A model generated the notes under the pieces. The model had not been told where the DNA came from. It searched no databases and worked only from the letters and a program-made list of their open reading frames with translations. A program made the position numbers and the translations under genes. Shown here one piece after another: positions 17,042-28,222 of a stretch of 64,000 nt of DNA (position 1 is its first letter; every line of letters starts with the position of its first letter). Source of the stretch: Thalassobius sp. I31.1 (GTDB lineage: Bacteria; Pseudomonadota; Alphaproteobacteria; Rhodobacterales; Rhodobacteraceae); the NCBI RefSeq assembly GCF_003031585.1, contig NZ_PWAA01000011.1, forward strand, positions 124,001 to 188,000. Direction: 5' to 3'.

Positions 17042-17541
17042 TCACCGCGCATCTGCCTTCTGGTTATGTGCTGGCAAAGCTGACGCCTGCGCCGCGTCAG
17101 CTGATGCCTTTTGCATTGCTGGGGGCAGTTCTGCCAGATTTTGATATGTTCTGGTTCCATCTGGTCGATAACCGGGCCTTTCATCACCATAAATACTGGG
17201 TGCATGCGCCCGGGTTCTGGCTGCCTGTTGCCCTGATTACACTGGCGTTTCTTTACCGGGTCATTCGCCCACGGGTAAATTTCCCGGTGATGCAGGCGGC
17301 CTGCCTGTTCTTTGGTGCGATTTTTATGCATGTCGTGCTGGACACGTTCACCGGCAGTATTATGTGGCTTTGGCCGCTGAACGACACACTTTACGAAGTT
17401 GTCACAGTGCCCGCGCGCTATGACAACTGGGTCTGGTCTTTCATTCTGCACTGGACGTTTGGTGCCGAACTTATGATCTGGGCTGCCGCGATTTACCTGT
17501 ATTTTAAACCTCTTCCTGAAAGCTCTCTTGATGCAATCTGA
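17038..17541 (+). CDS. Membrane-bound YdjM/DUF457-like protein (metal-dependent hydrolase family)
   Basis: 167 residues with about four membrane segments. It has the conserved His/Asp features of the family: HLPSGYVL near the N-terminus, LPDFDMFWFHLVDNRAFHHHKYWVH, and HVVLDTFTGSIMWLWPL. In the LexA-regulated YdjM group these residues are thought to bind metal. It starts inside the stop of the DsbA-like gene and its end overlaps the MFS gene, so the four genes from 14859 are co-translated. No role beyond membrane location can be assigned. Confidence 0.8.
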   Translation: MITAHLPSGYVLAKLTPAPRQLMPFALLGAVLPDFDMFWFHLVDNRAFHHHKYWVHAPGFWLPVALITLAFLYRVIRPRVNFPVMQAACLFFGAIFMHVVLDTFTGSIMWLWPLNDTLYEVVTVPARYDNWVWSFILHWTFGAELMIWAAAIYLYFKPLPESSLDAI

Positions 17542-18778
17542 TACGCCCATACATCCTGATATGCCCCCGCGCCTGCCCATGGCAGAATTCGTGGCGCTGA
17601 TTGCGATGCTTTTTGCCACAATCGCCTTTTCCATTGATGCCATGTTGCCGGGCCTGCCGTCCATCGCGGCAGAGCTGACGCCAGAGGATACCAACCGGGC
17701 GCAGCTTGTGGTCACCAGCTTTGTGTTTGGTATGGGGATTGGCACGTTTTTCACAGGCCCCCTGTCAGATGCTTTCGGGCGTCGGCCGGTTCTGCTGGGT
17801 GGGGCTGCCGTCTATATTTTGGGGGCGTTCCTGGCCTGGTACAGCCAGTCTGCTGAGGGGCTGTTGATCGGCCGGGCCCTGCAGGGGCTTGGCGCGGCCG
17901 GGCCACGTGTGGTGGCGATGGCGATTGTGCGGGATCTTTATTCCGGGCGTCAAATGGCGAAGCTTATGTCGTTTGCGATGATGGTGTTCTCGCTTGTACC
18001 CGCAATCGCACCGGCCATGGGCGCACTGATTATCGCTGTCAGTTCCTGGCGTGGCATTTTCATGGCCTTTATGGTGTTTTCCATTGTCTCGGCGCTTTGG
18101 GTTTACATCCGTCAGGGCGAAACCCTGCCCCGCGATCAACGTATCCCGCTGGAGGCAAAGCGTTTTGCCTATGCGATCCGGGAAGCGTTCAGCAACCGGA
18201 TGTTTCTGCTTTCCACCCTTGTGCAAACCCTGATCTTTGGCCTGTTGATGGCGCTGATTTCCTCAACCCATCAGATTTATGACATCACCTTTCATCGCGA
18301 AGCTGAATTCCCGTTCTGGTTTGGTGCCTCTGCCGTGATTTCTGCCAGCGCCAGCATGATCAACGCGAAACTTGTTGTGCGCATGGGGATGAGGGCGCTG
18401 ATTTCTGGTGCGCTTCTGACACAGCTTGGCGTGTCTCTTGTGATGATCTTCATGGGCGCGTTTGATTTGTGGCCGCAATGGATGGCCTTCCCGGCGTGGT
18501 TCTTCTGGTCAACCTCGCTGTTCTTTATGCTGGGCTTTACCATGGGCAACCTCAACGCGCTTGCGATGGAACCCATGGGGCATATCGCGGGTATGGCAGC
18601 CTCGATCATCGGTGCTGTTTCAACTGTGATCGGCGTCGCAATTGCCGCCCCCATCGGGCTGAGCTTTAACGGCAGCTACCTGCCCCTTGCGGTTGGTTCT
18701 GTGGTCTGCACGGGACTGGGCTGGTTGATTATGCTGCAGATCAAAAATCTGGAACGTATCAGTCACAACGCTGGTTAA
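17531..18778 (+). CDS. Bcr/CflA-type MFS drug efflux transporter
   Basis: About 415 residues with 12 predicted membrane helices. Family signs are SIDAMLPGLPSIAAEL in helix 1, the loop GPLSDAFGRRPVLLGG (motif A), and LIGRALQGLGAAGPRVVAMAIVRDLYSGRQMAK, typical of Bcr/CflA drug:proton antiporters. The start is TTG at 17528 or ATG at 17531, 11 bp inside the preceding gene; ATG is preferred. Its stop overlaps the convergent small secreted protein by 4 bp. Confidence 0.9.
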   Translation: MQSDTPIHPDMPPRLPMAEFVALIAMLFATIAFSIDAMLPGLPSIAAELTPEDTNRAQLVVTSFVFGMGIGTFFTGPLSDAFGRRPVLLGGAAVYILGAFLAWYSQSAEGLLIGRALQGLGAAGPRVVAMAIVRDLYSGRQMAKLMSFAMMVFSLVPAIAPAMGALIIAVSSWRGIFMAFMVFSIVSALWVYIRQGETLPRDQRIPLEAKRFAYAIREAFSNRMFLLSTLVQTLIFGLLMALISSTHQIYDITFHREAEFPFWFGASAVISASASMINAKLVVRMGMRALISGALLTQLGVSLVMIFMGAFDLWPQWMAFPAWFFWSTSLFFMLGFTMGNLNALAMEPMGHIAGMAASIIGAVSTVIGVAIAAPIGLSFNGSYLPLAVGSVVCTGLGWLIMLQIKNLERISHNAG

Positions 18779-19050
18779 CGGCAACGGCTGCTGCACAGGC
18801 TTTCACAGGGTATACCATCACCGTCGCCATCCCGGCGGCGGTGGCCGCAAACTGTAAGTTTGTAACAGGCCTCAGCACAGCTTGAAATCTGCGAGCAGGT
18901 TTTACGTGAGCAATCCCAGTTTTGGGCAACAAGAAACTCACTTAACTCAAAGGCGCTTATCCCCTGAGGGGCCGTGTCATCAGGATTTGCTGTAGCAAGA
19001 TCAGCAATGAAAGCGGAGGCAATACAAGCCAGAAGAATTGTCTTTTTCAT
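18775..19050 (-). CDS. Secreted excalibur-domain (calcium-binding) protein
   Basis: 91 residues. Signal peptide MKKTILLACIASAFIADLATA, then a Cys-rich body with eight Cys and the motif CGHRRRDGDGDGIPCESLC. The DxDxDGxxCE pattern is the excalibur domain, an extracellular EF-hand-like Ca2+ site bracketed by Cys. It is convergent with the MFS gene and 48 bp before mfd's end on the other side. Function unknown beyond likely periplasmic Ca2+ binding. Confidence 0.85.
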   Translation of the reverse strand: MKKTILLACIASAFIADLATANPDDTAPQGISAFELSEFLVAQNWDCSRKTCSQISSCAEACYKLTVCGHRRRDGDGDGIPCESLCSSRCR

Positions 19051-19098
19051 AATGAAAAAGCAACTAACACGTCCAGATTGTACCTGCGATGCGACAGA

Positions 19099-22000
19099 TT
19101 AACCTTTCTTAACGCGCGCCTTTTCAGCCTTCACCTTTTCCGCCAGATCCCGGGCAATCGCAAAGGCACCTTTGATTTTATCAGCGGTCTTTGCCCAGTC
19201 ACGGCGCACAACGATTTTGTTGTCACGGATCTTTGCCAGACCATTCTGCGCCTGCACAAATTCCACAAGCCCCGTGGGGGATGCGAATTTATCGTTGTGG
19301 AACTGGATTGTTGCGCCTTTTGGCCCGCCATCCAGTTTCGCGATCCCTGCCCGTTTACACATGGCTTTGATGCGCACCACCAGCATCAATGTGTTGACCT
19401 CTTTCGGGAGCTTCCCAAAACGGTCAATCAGTTCGGCGGCAAACCCTTCCAGTTCAACCTTGGTGGTCAGACCGGACAGGCGACGATACAGGCCAAGGCG
19501 CACGTCGAGATCCTGAACGTAAGCTTCCGGGATCAGCACGGGCACGCCAAGGTTAATCACCGGTGACCATTGGCCGTCATCATCTGTCAGACCTTCCATC
19601 TGGCCGGATTTGATCTTGGCGACGGCTTCTTCCAGCATGCTTTGATACAGCTCATAACCGACTTCGCGCATCTGGCCGGATTGTTCTTCGCCAATCAGGT
19701 TGCCCGCCCCGCGAATATCCAGATCCTGGCTGGCCAGCGTGAAACCTGCGCCAAGGCTGTCAAGGCTGCCAATCACCCGCAGACGTTTCTGCGCTGTCTG
19801 GGTCAGCGGAATGCGCGGACGGGTTGTCAGATAGGCGTAAGCCCTTGTTTTAGAACGCCCGACGCGACCACGGATCTGATACAACTGCGCCAGACCAAAC
19901 ATATCGGCCCGGTGGATGATCATGGTGTTTGCCGTTGGAATATCCAGGCCACTTTCGACAATGGTTGTGGCCAGAAGCACATCATATTTTCCGTCGTAAA
20001 AGGCGTTCATACGGTCATCCAGCTCACCCGCTGCCATCTGGCCGCTGGCGGTGACAAAGCTGACTTCCGGCACGTGATCGGTCAGGAAGTTTTCGATCTC
20101 TTTCAGGTCTTTGATGCGCGGCACAACGTAAAAGCTTTGCCCGCCGCGATAATGTTCGCGCAACAGGGCTTCGCGGATGGTAACGCCGTCAAATTCACTG
20201 ACGTATGTGCGGATCGCCAGGCGGTCGACGGGCGGTGTGCCAATGATTGACAGTTCGCGCACACCAGACAGCGACATCTGCAGCGTGCGCGGGATTGGTG
20301 TCGCGGTCAGGGTCAGCACATGCACATCTGAACGCATGGATTTCAGCCGTTCTTTATGGGTCACGCCGAAATGCTGTTCCTCATCAATAATCATCAGGCC
20401 AAGGTTTTGAAAACGAATGTTTTTCGCCAACAACGCATGGGTGCCGATGACAATATCAACCGTGCCCTCATCCATGCCTTTGCGGGTGTTTTCGGCGTCT
20501 TTGGCGGTGACGAATTTCGACAGTTGCCGGACTTCAATCGGGAAGCCGCGGAAGCGTTCTGAAAAGCTTTTAAAGTGTTGGCGCGCAAGCAAAGTTGTCG
20601 GCGCAATCACCGCGACCTGCGTGCCGGACATGGCGGCTACAAAAGCGGCGCGCATGGCGACTTCGGTTTTGCCAAAGCCCACGTCCCCACAGACCAGACG
20701 ATCCATCGGTTGACCCGAGGCAAGATCACCAAGGACATCTTCAATCGCGCCCAGCTGATCTTCGGTTTCCTGATAGGGAAAACGTGCGGCGAAAGCTTCC
20801 CAGATTTCCTGGGGCGGCTCCATGATCTGCCCGGATCGCAGGGCACGTTCTGCAGCGATGCGGATCAGTTTATCGGCAATCTGGCGAATGCGTTCTTTCA
20901 GCTTCGCCTTTTTCGCCTGCCAGGCCCCGCCGCCAAGCTTATCCAGAAGGCCTTCATCGGCGCCAAATTTTGAAAGAAGTTCTATGTTTTCAACAGGCAG
21001 GAACAGGCGGTCGCCGCCAGCATATTCCAGCGCAATACAGTCATGCGGCGCGCCCATGGCGGTGACGGTTTCAAGCCCGTTATAGCGCCCAACCCCGTGA
21101 TCGACATGCACGACCAGATCACCAGGGGACAGGCTTTGTGCTTCGGTCAGGAAGTTTTCAGCCCGGCGTTTGCGTTTTGGTGCGCGGATCAGGCGATCAC
21201 CCAGAACATCCTGTTCTGAGATCACCGTCAGTCCAGGTGCTTCGAAACCGGCCTCAAGCGGCCAGATCGCAAGGAAAACGCCACCTTCGCCTTCAGGAAT
21301 ATCGCGGTAGTCTTTGATTTCTGTGGCACCGGTCAGGCCTTCATCCGCCATAAGGCCGCCAAGCCGTTCCCGCGCGCCTTCGGACCAGGAGGCAATCACC
21401 ACCTGCCCGCTTTGACGTTTCACCTGAACATGATCTTTCAGGGCGCTGAAAAGGCTGACGCTTTCAACCTGGCGTTCTGGTGAGAAATTGCGCCCGATGC
21501 GACCACCGGAATCTGTCATGCCTGGCCCCGGTGCCTGTTGCAGCGGTGAAAGCTGCAACAGACGATGATCCTGCGCTGCGTCCGCAAAAGCATCGGCATC
21601 AAGATACATCATCGCCGGCGGCACGGGCTTATAGATCGTATCCATCCGATTGCGGTCTTTCATGGCAATCGTACGGGTTTCATATTGATCTGCGATCATG
21701 TCCCAACGCGAGTCAATCATCGCATCCGCCTGATCATCTAAGGCGATTGAGGCATCCGGCAGATAATCAAACAGGGTTTCCAGGCGTTCATGGAAAAACG
21801 GCAGCCAGTGTTCAACACCGGCGTATTTCATACCTGCGCTTACATGTTCATACAGCGGATCATCGGTGCCGGCAGCGCCAAATTCAATGCGGTAATTCTG
21901 GCGGAACCTCGTGATGGCGGCGTCATCCAGGATGACCTCGGACACGGGCGCAAGTTCAATCTTATCAAGCTGTTGGGTTGTGCGTTGTGTGGCCGGATCA

Positions 22001-22569
22001 AAATGGCGGGCACCGTCCAGGATGTCGCCAAAGAAATCAAGCCGCACGGGTTGTCCGCCTTCGCCACCGGTTGGCGGGAAAATATCAACGATGCCGCCGC
22101 GCAGGGCGTAATCGCCGGGTTCCATCACTGTCGATGTCTGTGAAAACCCCATGCGCACCAGGAAGTCACGCAGATGGGTTTCGTTCACCCGTTCGCCGAC
22201 ATTCGCGGTGAAACTGGCGTTTTGCAGGACCTCACGGGCCGGGATTTTCTGGGTTGCGGCCTTTAGCGTGGTCAGCAGGACAAAGGGCCCTTTTACGCCC
22301 TGGGCAAGCCCGGCAAGTGTTGCCATACGGGCGGCGGAAATTGCGGCATTGGGGGAAATACGGTCATAGGCCAGGCAATCCCAGGCCGGGAAATCCAGAA
22401 CCGTCAGCTGAGGTGCAAAGAAAGCGAGGGCGGCACGCATTTGTGCCAGCCGTTTGTCATCGCGTGCGATATGCACAACCGGACGGTTCTTTTTCGCAAT
22501 TTCACGGGCGATCAGCAGCGCATCATAGCCTTCAGGTGCACCGCCCAATGTTACTTTTTCAGTTGCCAT
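19099..22569 (-). CDS. mfd: Transcription-repair coupling factor
   Basis: 1156 residues, full length. Removes stalled RNA polymerase at DNA lesions and recruits UvrA. Domains in order: UvrB-like N-terminal modules (1-340), CarD-like RNA-polymerase interaction domain (PGDLVVHVDHGVGRYNGLE, about 485), then a RecG-like translocase with Walker A (VCGDVGFGKTEVAMRAAF), Walker B (LMIIDEEQHFG), motif III (LTLTATPIPRTL) and motif VI (QIRGRVGRSKTRAYAYL), and the C-terminal TRCF domain. The start at 22569 is preceded by a CAGG sequence. Confidence 0.98.
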   Translation of the reverse strand: MATEKVTLGGAPEGYDALLIAREIAKKNRPVVHIARDDKRLAQMRAALAFFAPQLTVLDFPAWDCLAYDRISPNAAISAARMATLAGLAQGVKGPFVLLTTLKAATQKIPAREVLQNASFTANVGERVNETHLRDFLVRMGFSQTSTVMEPGDYALRGGIVDIFPPTGGEGGQPVRLDFFGDILDGARHFDPATQRTTQQLDKIELAPVSEVILDDAAITRFRQNYRIEFGAAGTDDPLYEHVSAGMKYAGVEHWLPFFHERLETLFDYLPDASIALDDQADAMIDSRWDMIADQYETRTIAMKDRNRMDTIYKPVPPAMMYLDADAFADAAQDHRLLQLSPLQQAPGPGMTDSGGRIGRNFSPERQVESVSLFSALKDHVQVKRQSGQVVIASWSEGARERLGGLMADEGLTGATEIKDYRDIPEGEGGVFLAIWPLEAGFEAPGLTVISEQDVLGDRLIRAPKRKRRAENFLTEAQSLSPGDLVVHVDHGVGRYNGLETVTAMGAPHDCIALEYAGGDRLFLPVENIELLSKFGADEGLLDKLGGGAWQAKKAKLKERIRQIADKLIRIAAERALRSGQIMEPPQEIWEAFAARFPYQETEDQLGAIEDVLGDLASGQPMDRLVCGDVGFGKTEVAMRAAFVAAMSGTQVAVIAPTTLLARQHFKSFSERFRGFPIEVRQLSKFVTAKDAENTRKGMDEGTVDIVIGTHALLAKNIRFQNLGLMIIDEEQHFGVTHKERLKSMRSDVHVLTLTATPIPRTLQMSLSGVRELSIIGTPPVDRLAIRTYVSEFDGVTIREALLREHYRGGQSFYVVPRIKDLKEIENFLTDHVPEVSFVTASGQMAAGELDDRMNAFYDGKYDVLLATTIVESGLDIPTANTMIIHRADMFGLAQLYQIRGRVGRSKTRAYAYLTTRPRIPLTQTAQKRLRVIGSLDSLGAGFTLASQDLDIRGAGNLIGEEQSGQMREVGYELYQSMLEEAVAKIKSGQMEGLTDDDGQWSPVINLGVPVLIPEAYVQDLDVRLGLYRRLSGLTTKVELEGFAAELIDRFGKLPKEVNTLMLVVRIKAMCKRAGIAKLDGGPKGATIQFHNDKFASPTGLVEFVQAQNGLAKIRDNKIVVRRDWAKTADKIKGAFAIARDLAEKVKAEKARVKKG

Positions 22570-22599
22570 TTTCCTGCGCCCCTGGTCAAAATATCCGGG

Positions 22600-24273
<1,674 letters not shown>

Positions 24274-24436
24274 TCGCAACAATTTCGCCACATTGATTTG
24301 CAATATGCGCCATAAATGGGCTGTTACCGTCGGTTTCAGTCCATTTTTGCTATCGTTTTCCCCAAAACTGGCCCTACCGCCCTTCCCCTAGGTCAATCAG
24401 GCTGTGCGGATCAGAATTCTTCTGAAGGTACCGGAA

Positions 24437-24452
24437 GCTGACAAAGATCAGC
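24437..24452. promoter_or_regulatory. FNR/CRP-like dyad upstream of the stress protein gene
   Basis: GCTGA-CAAAGA-TCAGC is a 16-bp dyad ending 33 bp before the universal stress protein ATG. It resembles the TTGAT-N4-ATCAA sites of the FNR/CRP family only in part. Confidence 0.25.
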
Positions 24453-24485
24453 GGCACTTAATAAGTACAAACAGCGAGGGAAAAC

Positions 24486-24920
24486 ATGTCTAATACTGTT
24501 TTGCTGGCCGTGGACGGAAGTGACGGAAGTCACCGCGCAACCGCCCATGCCATAGCACGTGCGAAGCTTGGCGGATCGAAGATCCTGCTGACCTATGTGA
24601 TCGAATGGTCCGCCTATTCGTTCAACACACCCGAAGAAAATGCACAGCGTCATAAGCGCCGTGAACAGGAAATCGAAAGAGCGACAACGTCGGTTGTTGG
24701 TCCCGCCGCCGATCGTTTGCGCGATGCGGGTATTGAAGTTGAAACGGTGGTACAACATGGCCCGCCTGCGGAAACTCTGATCCGTCTGGCGAAAGAACAT
24801 GATGTTGCACAGATCGTCATCGGCCGTCGCGGCGAAAGCGGGATCAAATCCCTGATTTTCGGATCCGTTGCGGGCAATCTCATTCAGACTTCGCCGGTTC
24901 CGGTTGTGGTTGTGCCGTAA
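24486..24920 (+). CDS. Universal stress protein (UspA family, ATP-binding type)
   Basis: 144 residues, one Usp domain. It ends with the nucleotide-binding signature G-x2-G-x9-G-S: IGRRGESGIKSLIFGSVAGNLI, then TSPVPVVVVP. The N-terminal VLLAVDGSDGS is also typical. A GAGGG lies 6 bp before the start. The gene is 15 bp from a sodium symporter gene on the same strand, so the pair is probably one transcript, and the Usp may sense or modulate the transporter; that is inference from context. Confidence 0.9.
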   Translation: MSNTVLLAVDGSDGSHRATAHAIARAKLGGSKILLTYVIEWSAYSFNTPEENAQRHKRREQEIERATTSVVGPAADRLRDAGIEVETVVQHGPPAETLIRLAKEHDVAQIVIGRRGESGIKSLIFGSVAGNLIQTSPVPVVVVP

Positions 24921-24935
24921 GGAAAAGGACATAAA

Positions 24936-26438
24936 ATGAAACGCGTTTTGATGTCACTTGTGGCACTTATTCTATTCACCCTGCCGGCAACTGCCGGAAT
25001 TGACGAAACCATTAACGACATTACAAAACCTCTGGCCTCTTTCATTGGCTCTGTTGTTTTTGTGAAAATCCCGCTGTTTGGTGCGCAACTGCCAATCGTT
25101 GTGCTTTGGCTTGTGATCGGTGCGGTGTTCTTCACCGTCTATATGGGCTTTATCAATCTGCGTGGCTTTGGTCATGCGATCAAACTGGTGCGCGGCGATT
25201 ATGCTGATCCGAATTCATCCGGTGAAGTCAGCCACTTTCAGGCGCTTGCGACAGCCGTTTCCGGCACCGTTGGCATTGGTAACATCGGTGGTGTTGCTGT
25301 TGCTGTGACCGTTGGTGGTGCTGGTGCAACCTTCTGGCTGATCGTTGCCGGTCTTCTGGGCATGTCCACGAAATTTGTGGAATGTACCCTGGGTGTGAAA
25401 TATCGCCTTGAAAATGAAGATGGCTCTGTTTCCGGTGGTCCGATGTATTACCTGGACAAGGGTTTTAACGAAATCGGAAAACCCGGCCTTGGGCGCTTCC
25501 TTGGTGTGTTCTACGCGGTTGGTATCTGCATTGGTGCGCTTGGCATTGGTAATATGTTCCAGTCCAACCAGGCCTATGTTCAGCTGAACACAGTGGCAAA
25601 TGGTGCACTGGACGGTCTGGGCTGGCTGGTTGGCCTGATCCTGGCAGCGGTTGTGTTTGCTGTGATCATCGGCGGGATCAAATCCATTGCCCGTGTGACT
25701 GAGAAAGTCGTGCCGTTTATGGCGGTGTTCTACTGTGTCTTCGCGATCATCGTGATCCTGATGAACTTCCCGGCTCTGCCACAGGCGATTTCCAACATCT
25801 TTACCGGTGCTTTCACAGGTGAAGGCGTTGCCGGTGGCGCCCTGGGTGCCTTGATCATTGGTTTCCAGCGTGCTGTGTTCTCAAACGAGGCCGGCATTGG
25901 TTCTGCGTCTATCGCGCATTCTGCGGTGAAAACATCTGAGCCCGTGACAGAAGGCTATGTGTCCCTGCTGGAACCTTTCATCGACACGATTGTGATCTGT
26001 ACGATTACGGCGCTGGTGATTGGCACAAGCCAGGTCGCAGACCCGAACTTTGCCGGTGATGCAACCGGTGTTGCCATGACATCTGCGGCGTTTGAACGTC
26101 AGTTCTCCTGGTTCCCGACACCGCTGGCAATCGCGGCCCTGCTGTTTGCTTTCTCAACCATGATCTCATGGTCCTACTACGGGCTGAAGGGCTGGACCTA
26201 CCTGTTCGGCGAAGGCGAAGGCAGCCAGATGGTTTACAAGGTCATCTTCTGTGTCTTCGTGGCCCTGGGCTGCATGGTGCAGCTGGGACCGATCCTGGAT
26301 ATCTCTGATGCGCTGGTCTTCCTGATCTGTGTGCCAAACATCCTGGGGCTTTACTTCCTGGCCCCCGTTGTGAAGCGGGAAATGAAAAAGTATCAGGCCA
26401 AACTGGACAGTGGCGAAATCAAAAGCTTCCGTCACTGA
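24936..26438 (+). CDS. Sodium:alanine/glycine symporter (AGCS family)
   Basis: 500 residues with about 11 membrane segments. The substrate/Na+ signature region is FQALATAVSGTVGIGNIGGVAVAVTVGGAGATFW (compare FQAL-ATVGTGNIAGVA-A in AGCS). Also typical are FVECTLGVKYR, GGPMYYL, FSNEAGIGSASIAHSA and FSTMISWSYYGLKGW. The N-terminus has an extra hydrophobic leader ending in LPATA that looks like a signal peptide before helix 1. AGCS transporters import small amino acids with Na+. A terminator follows. Confidence 0.93.
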   Translation: MKRVLMSLVALILFTLPATAGIDETINDITKPLASFIGSVVFVKIPLFGAQLPIVVLWLVIGAVFFTVYMGFINLRGFGHAIKLVRGDYADPNSSGEVSHFQALATAVSGTVGIGNIGGVAVAVTVGGAGATFWLIVAGLLGMSTKFVECTLGVKYRLENEDGSVSGGPMYYLDKGFNEIGKPGLGRFLGVFYAVGICIGALGIGNMFQSNQAYVQLNTVANGALDGLGWLVGLILAAVVFAVIIGGIKSIARVTEKVVPFMAVFYCVFAIIVILMNFPALPQAISNIFTGAFTGEGVAGGALGALIIGFQRAVFSNEAGIGSASIAHSAVKTSEPVTEGYVSLLEPFIDTIVICTITALVIGTSQVADPNFAGDATGVAMTSAAFERQFSWFPTPLAIAALLFAFSTMISWSYYGLKGWTYLFGEGEGSQMVYKVIFCVFVALGCMVQLGPILDISDALVFLICVPNILGLYFLAPVVKREMKKYQAKLDSGEIKSFRH

Positions 26439-26460
26439 TTTTCCCTCCCGTTGCCTGAGA

Positions 26461-26487
26461 AGCCCCGCCGTTGTGCGGGGCTTTTTA
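26461..26487 (+). terminator. Terminator of the stress protein-symporter operon
   Basis: AGCCCCGC-CGTTGT-GCGGGGCT followed by TTTTA. Confidence 0.9.
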
Positions 26488-26608
26488 TGTGCGGGGTTTT
26501 GCCAGCCTGCGGCATGTGTAACGAATGCAGGTGACAGCTTACACGAATTGATCTACCTTGCGTTTAAAGGGTGAAAACACCCAATCTCAACCTGAGGCGG
26601 AGCAAAAT

Positions 26609-27178
26609 ATGAGCAATTCCCAAAACACATCCACGCGTCGGAACTTTCTGATTTCCGGTGCAGCCCTTGCAACCACCACAGCCTGTGGCAATGGCGTCAG
26701 CTCTGGTGGGGCATCGCGTATTGATACCCGCGTATCCCAGACCGTGCAGCACATGTATGCGCAATATCCCGGCACACGTGATCTGGCACAAAAAGCCGTC
26801 GGCATGCTGGTGATGCCCCTGATCACCGAGGCCGGATTTGGCATTGGCGGATCTTTCGGCCGTGGCGCGTTGCAGATCAATGGCGCAACCGTTGACTATT
26901 ATTCTGCAGCCTCCGGCAGCTTTGGCCTGCAGATTGGCGCAAAGCAGTTTGCCCATGTGCTGTTCTTTATGACCAATGAATCGCTTTATGACTTCCGTAA
27001 CAGCCATGGCTGGGCGGCAGGTGCCGATCTGGAATATGCGGTGTCTGATCAGGGCGGCGACATTTCCACAGATACCACCACAGTTCTGTCGCCGGTGATT
27101 GCGGTGATCTTTGGCCAGGCCGGGTTGCATATCGGCGCCAGCCTTGAAGGTACAAAATATACCCGTATCATCCCTTAA
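26609..27178 (+). CDS. SYLF/YSC84-domain exported lipoprotein
   Basis: 189 residues. The start at 26609 follows GAGGCGGAGC. The N-terminus has a twin-arginine motif (TRRNFLISGAALATTTAC) with a lipobox-like TTAC at Cys26. The rest is the SYLF (YSC84-related) domain: QKAVGMLVMPLITEAGFGIGGSFGRGAL, YYSAASGSFGLQIGAKQFAHVLFFM and GADLEYAVSDQGG. In eukaryotes the fold binds phosphoinositides; bacterial members are envelope proteins of unclear role. A monocistronic unit with a shared terminator follows. Confidence 0.88.
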   Translation: MSNSQNTSTRRNFLISGAALATTTACGNGVSSGGASRIDTRVSQTVQHMYAQYPGTRDLAQKAVGMLVMPLITEAGFGIGGSFGRGALQINGATVDYYSAASGSFGLQIGAKQFAHVLFFMTNESLYDFRNSHGWAAGADLEYAVSDQGGDISTDTTTVLSPVIAVIFGQAGLHIGASLEGTKYTRIIP

Positions 27179-27201
27179 ATCCGGGTTAATACAGAAATAA
27201 G

Positions 27202-27239
27202 AAAGCCGCCCTTTCTATTGAAAAGGCGGCTTTTATTTT
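27202..27239. terminator. Bidirectional terminator between convergent genes
   Basis: AAAGCCGCC pairs with GGCGGCTTT, with extra TTT/AAA pairing inside and T-runs on the plus side (TTTTATTTTG). It lies between the SYLF gene and the dehydrogenase. Confidence 0.85.
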
Positions 27240-27241
27240 GA

Positions 27242-28111
27242 TCAGAGCTTTTGCAGGCGTTTAAACAAGCTGGATGTATCCCAGCGCCCGCCGCCCATTT
27301 TCTGAACGTCTTTATAGAACTGATCCACCAGTGCCGTGACCGGCAGGCTTGCGCCGTTTTCATCCGCGGCATCCATGCAGATCCGCAGATCTTTACGCAT
27401 CCAGTCCACGGCAAAACCGTAATCAAAGTGATCATCCAGCATGGTTTCATGGCGGTTCACCATCTGCCAGCTGCCCGCAGCGCCTTTGCTGATGACTTCA
27501 ACAACAGCGCGCCCGTCAAGGCCTTCTTTCTCAGCGAAATGCAAAGCTTCTGACAGGCCCTGCACCGCCCCGGCGATGGCAATCTGATTGCACATTTTGG
27601 TAAACTGACCAGAACCGCTTTCGCCGATCCGGCGGCAAATCCCGGCAAAGGCGTCAATCATGGGTTCCACGCAGTCATAATCGGCCTGCGCCCCGCCACA
27701 CATGACAGACAGCACGCCGTTCTCGGCACCGGACTGGCCGCCAGATACGGGCGCATCCACAAATGAAATGCCTTTTTGGGCCGCGATGTCATGCAGTTCT
27801 TTTGTGATCCTGGCAGAAACCGTGGTGTGATCAACAAAAATGCTGCCTTCTGCCATGCCCGCGAAAGCACCATCTTCCCCAAGACAGACAGAACGCAGAT
27901 CGTCATCATTGCCCACGCAACAGAACACCACTTGCGCATCCGCCGAAGCTTCGCGCGGAGTCGGCGCAAAATTGCCGCTATGTTCTTTGACCCAGTTTTC
28001 AGATTTTGCCGTTGTCCGGTTGTAAACCGTCAGCTCATGCCCTGCTTTTACAAGGTGCCCGGCCATCGGATACCCCATCACGCCCAGCCCCAGGAACGCC
28101 AGTTTTGCCAT
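27242..28111 (-). CDS. NAD(P)-dependent beta-hydroxyacid dehydrogenase (3-hydroxyisobutyrate dehydrogenase family)
   Basis: 289 residues. The N-terminal Rossmann fold has GLGVMGYPMAGHLVKAG, then VDHTTVSARIT, and the catalytic segment DAPVSGGQSGAENG (substrate-binding SGG). Lys in GQFTKMCNQIAIAG is the family's catalytic lysine. Start at 28111 is chosen for the GGGGAAGATC leader; an upstream start at 28123 is weaker. Members act on 3-hydroxyisobutyrate, tartronate semialdehyde or related acids, and the exact substrate is not clear. No linked catabolic genes. Confidence 0.9.
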   Translation of the reverse strand: MAKLAFLGLGVMGYPMAGHLVKAGHELTVYNRTTAKSENWVKEHSGNFAPTPREASADAQVVFCCVGNDDDLRSVCLGEDGAFAGMAEGSIFVDHTTVSARITKELHDIAAQKGISFVDAPVSGGQSGAENGVLSVMCGGAQADYDCVEPMIDAFAGICRRIGESGSGQFTKMCNQIAIAGAVQGLSEALHFAEKEGLDGRAVVEVISKGAAGSWQMVNRHETMLDDHFDYGFAVDWMRKDLRICMDAADENGASLPVTALVDQFYKDVQKMGGGRWDTSSLFKRLQKL

Positions 28112-28222
28112 GATCTTCCCCATTTCTTTGAATTGCTTTTCAGATGTCCATTTCGTAATGAAGTGGAAAGCTTAAAAGGTCAATTCCGGACCCTTCCGGA
28201 AAACAATTACAGAGGCGGTCAG

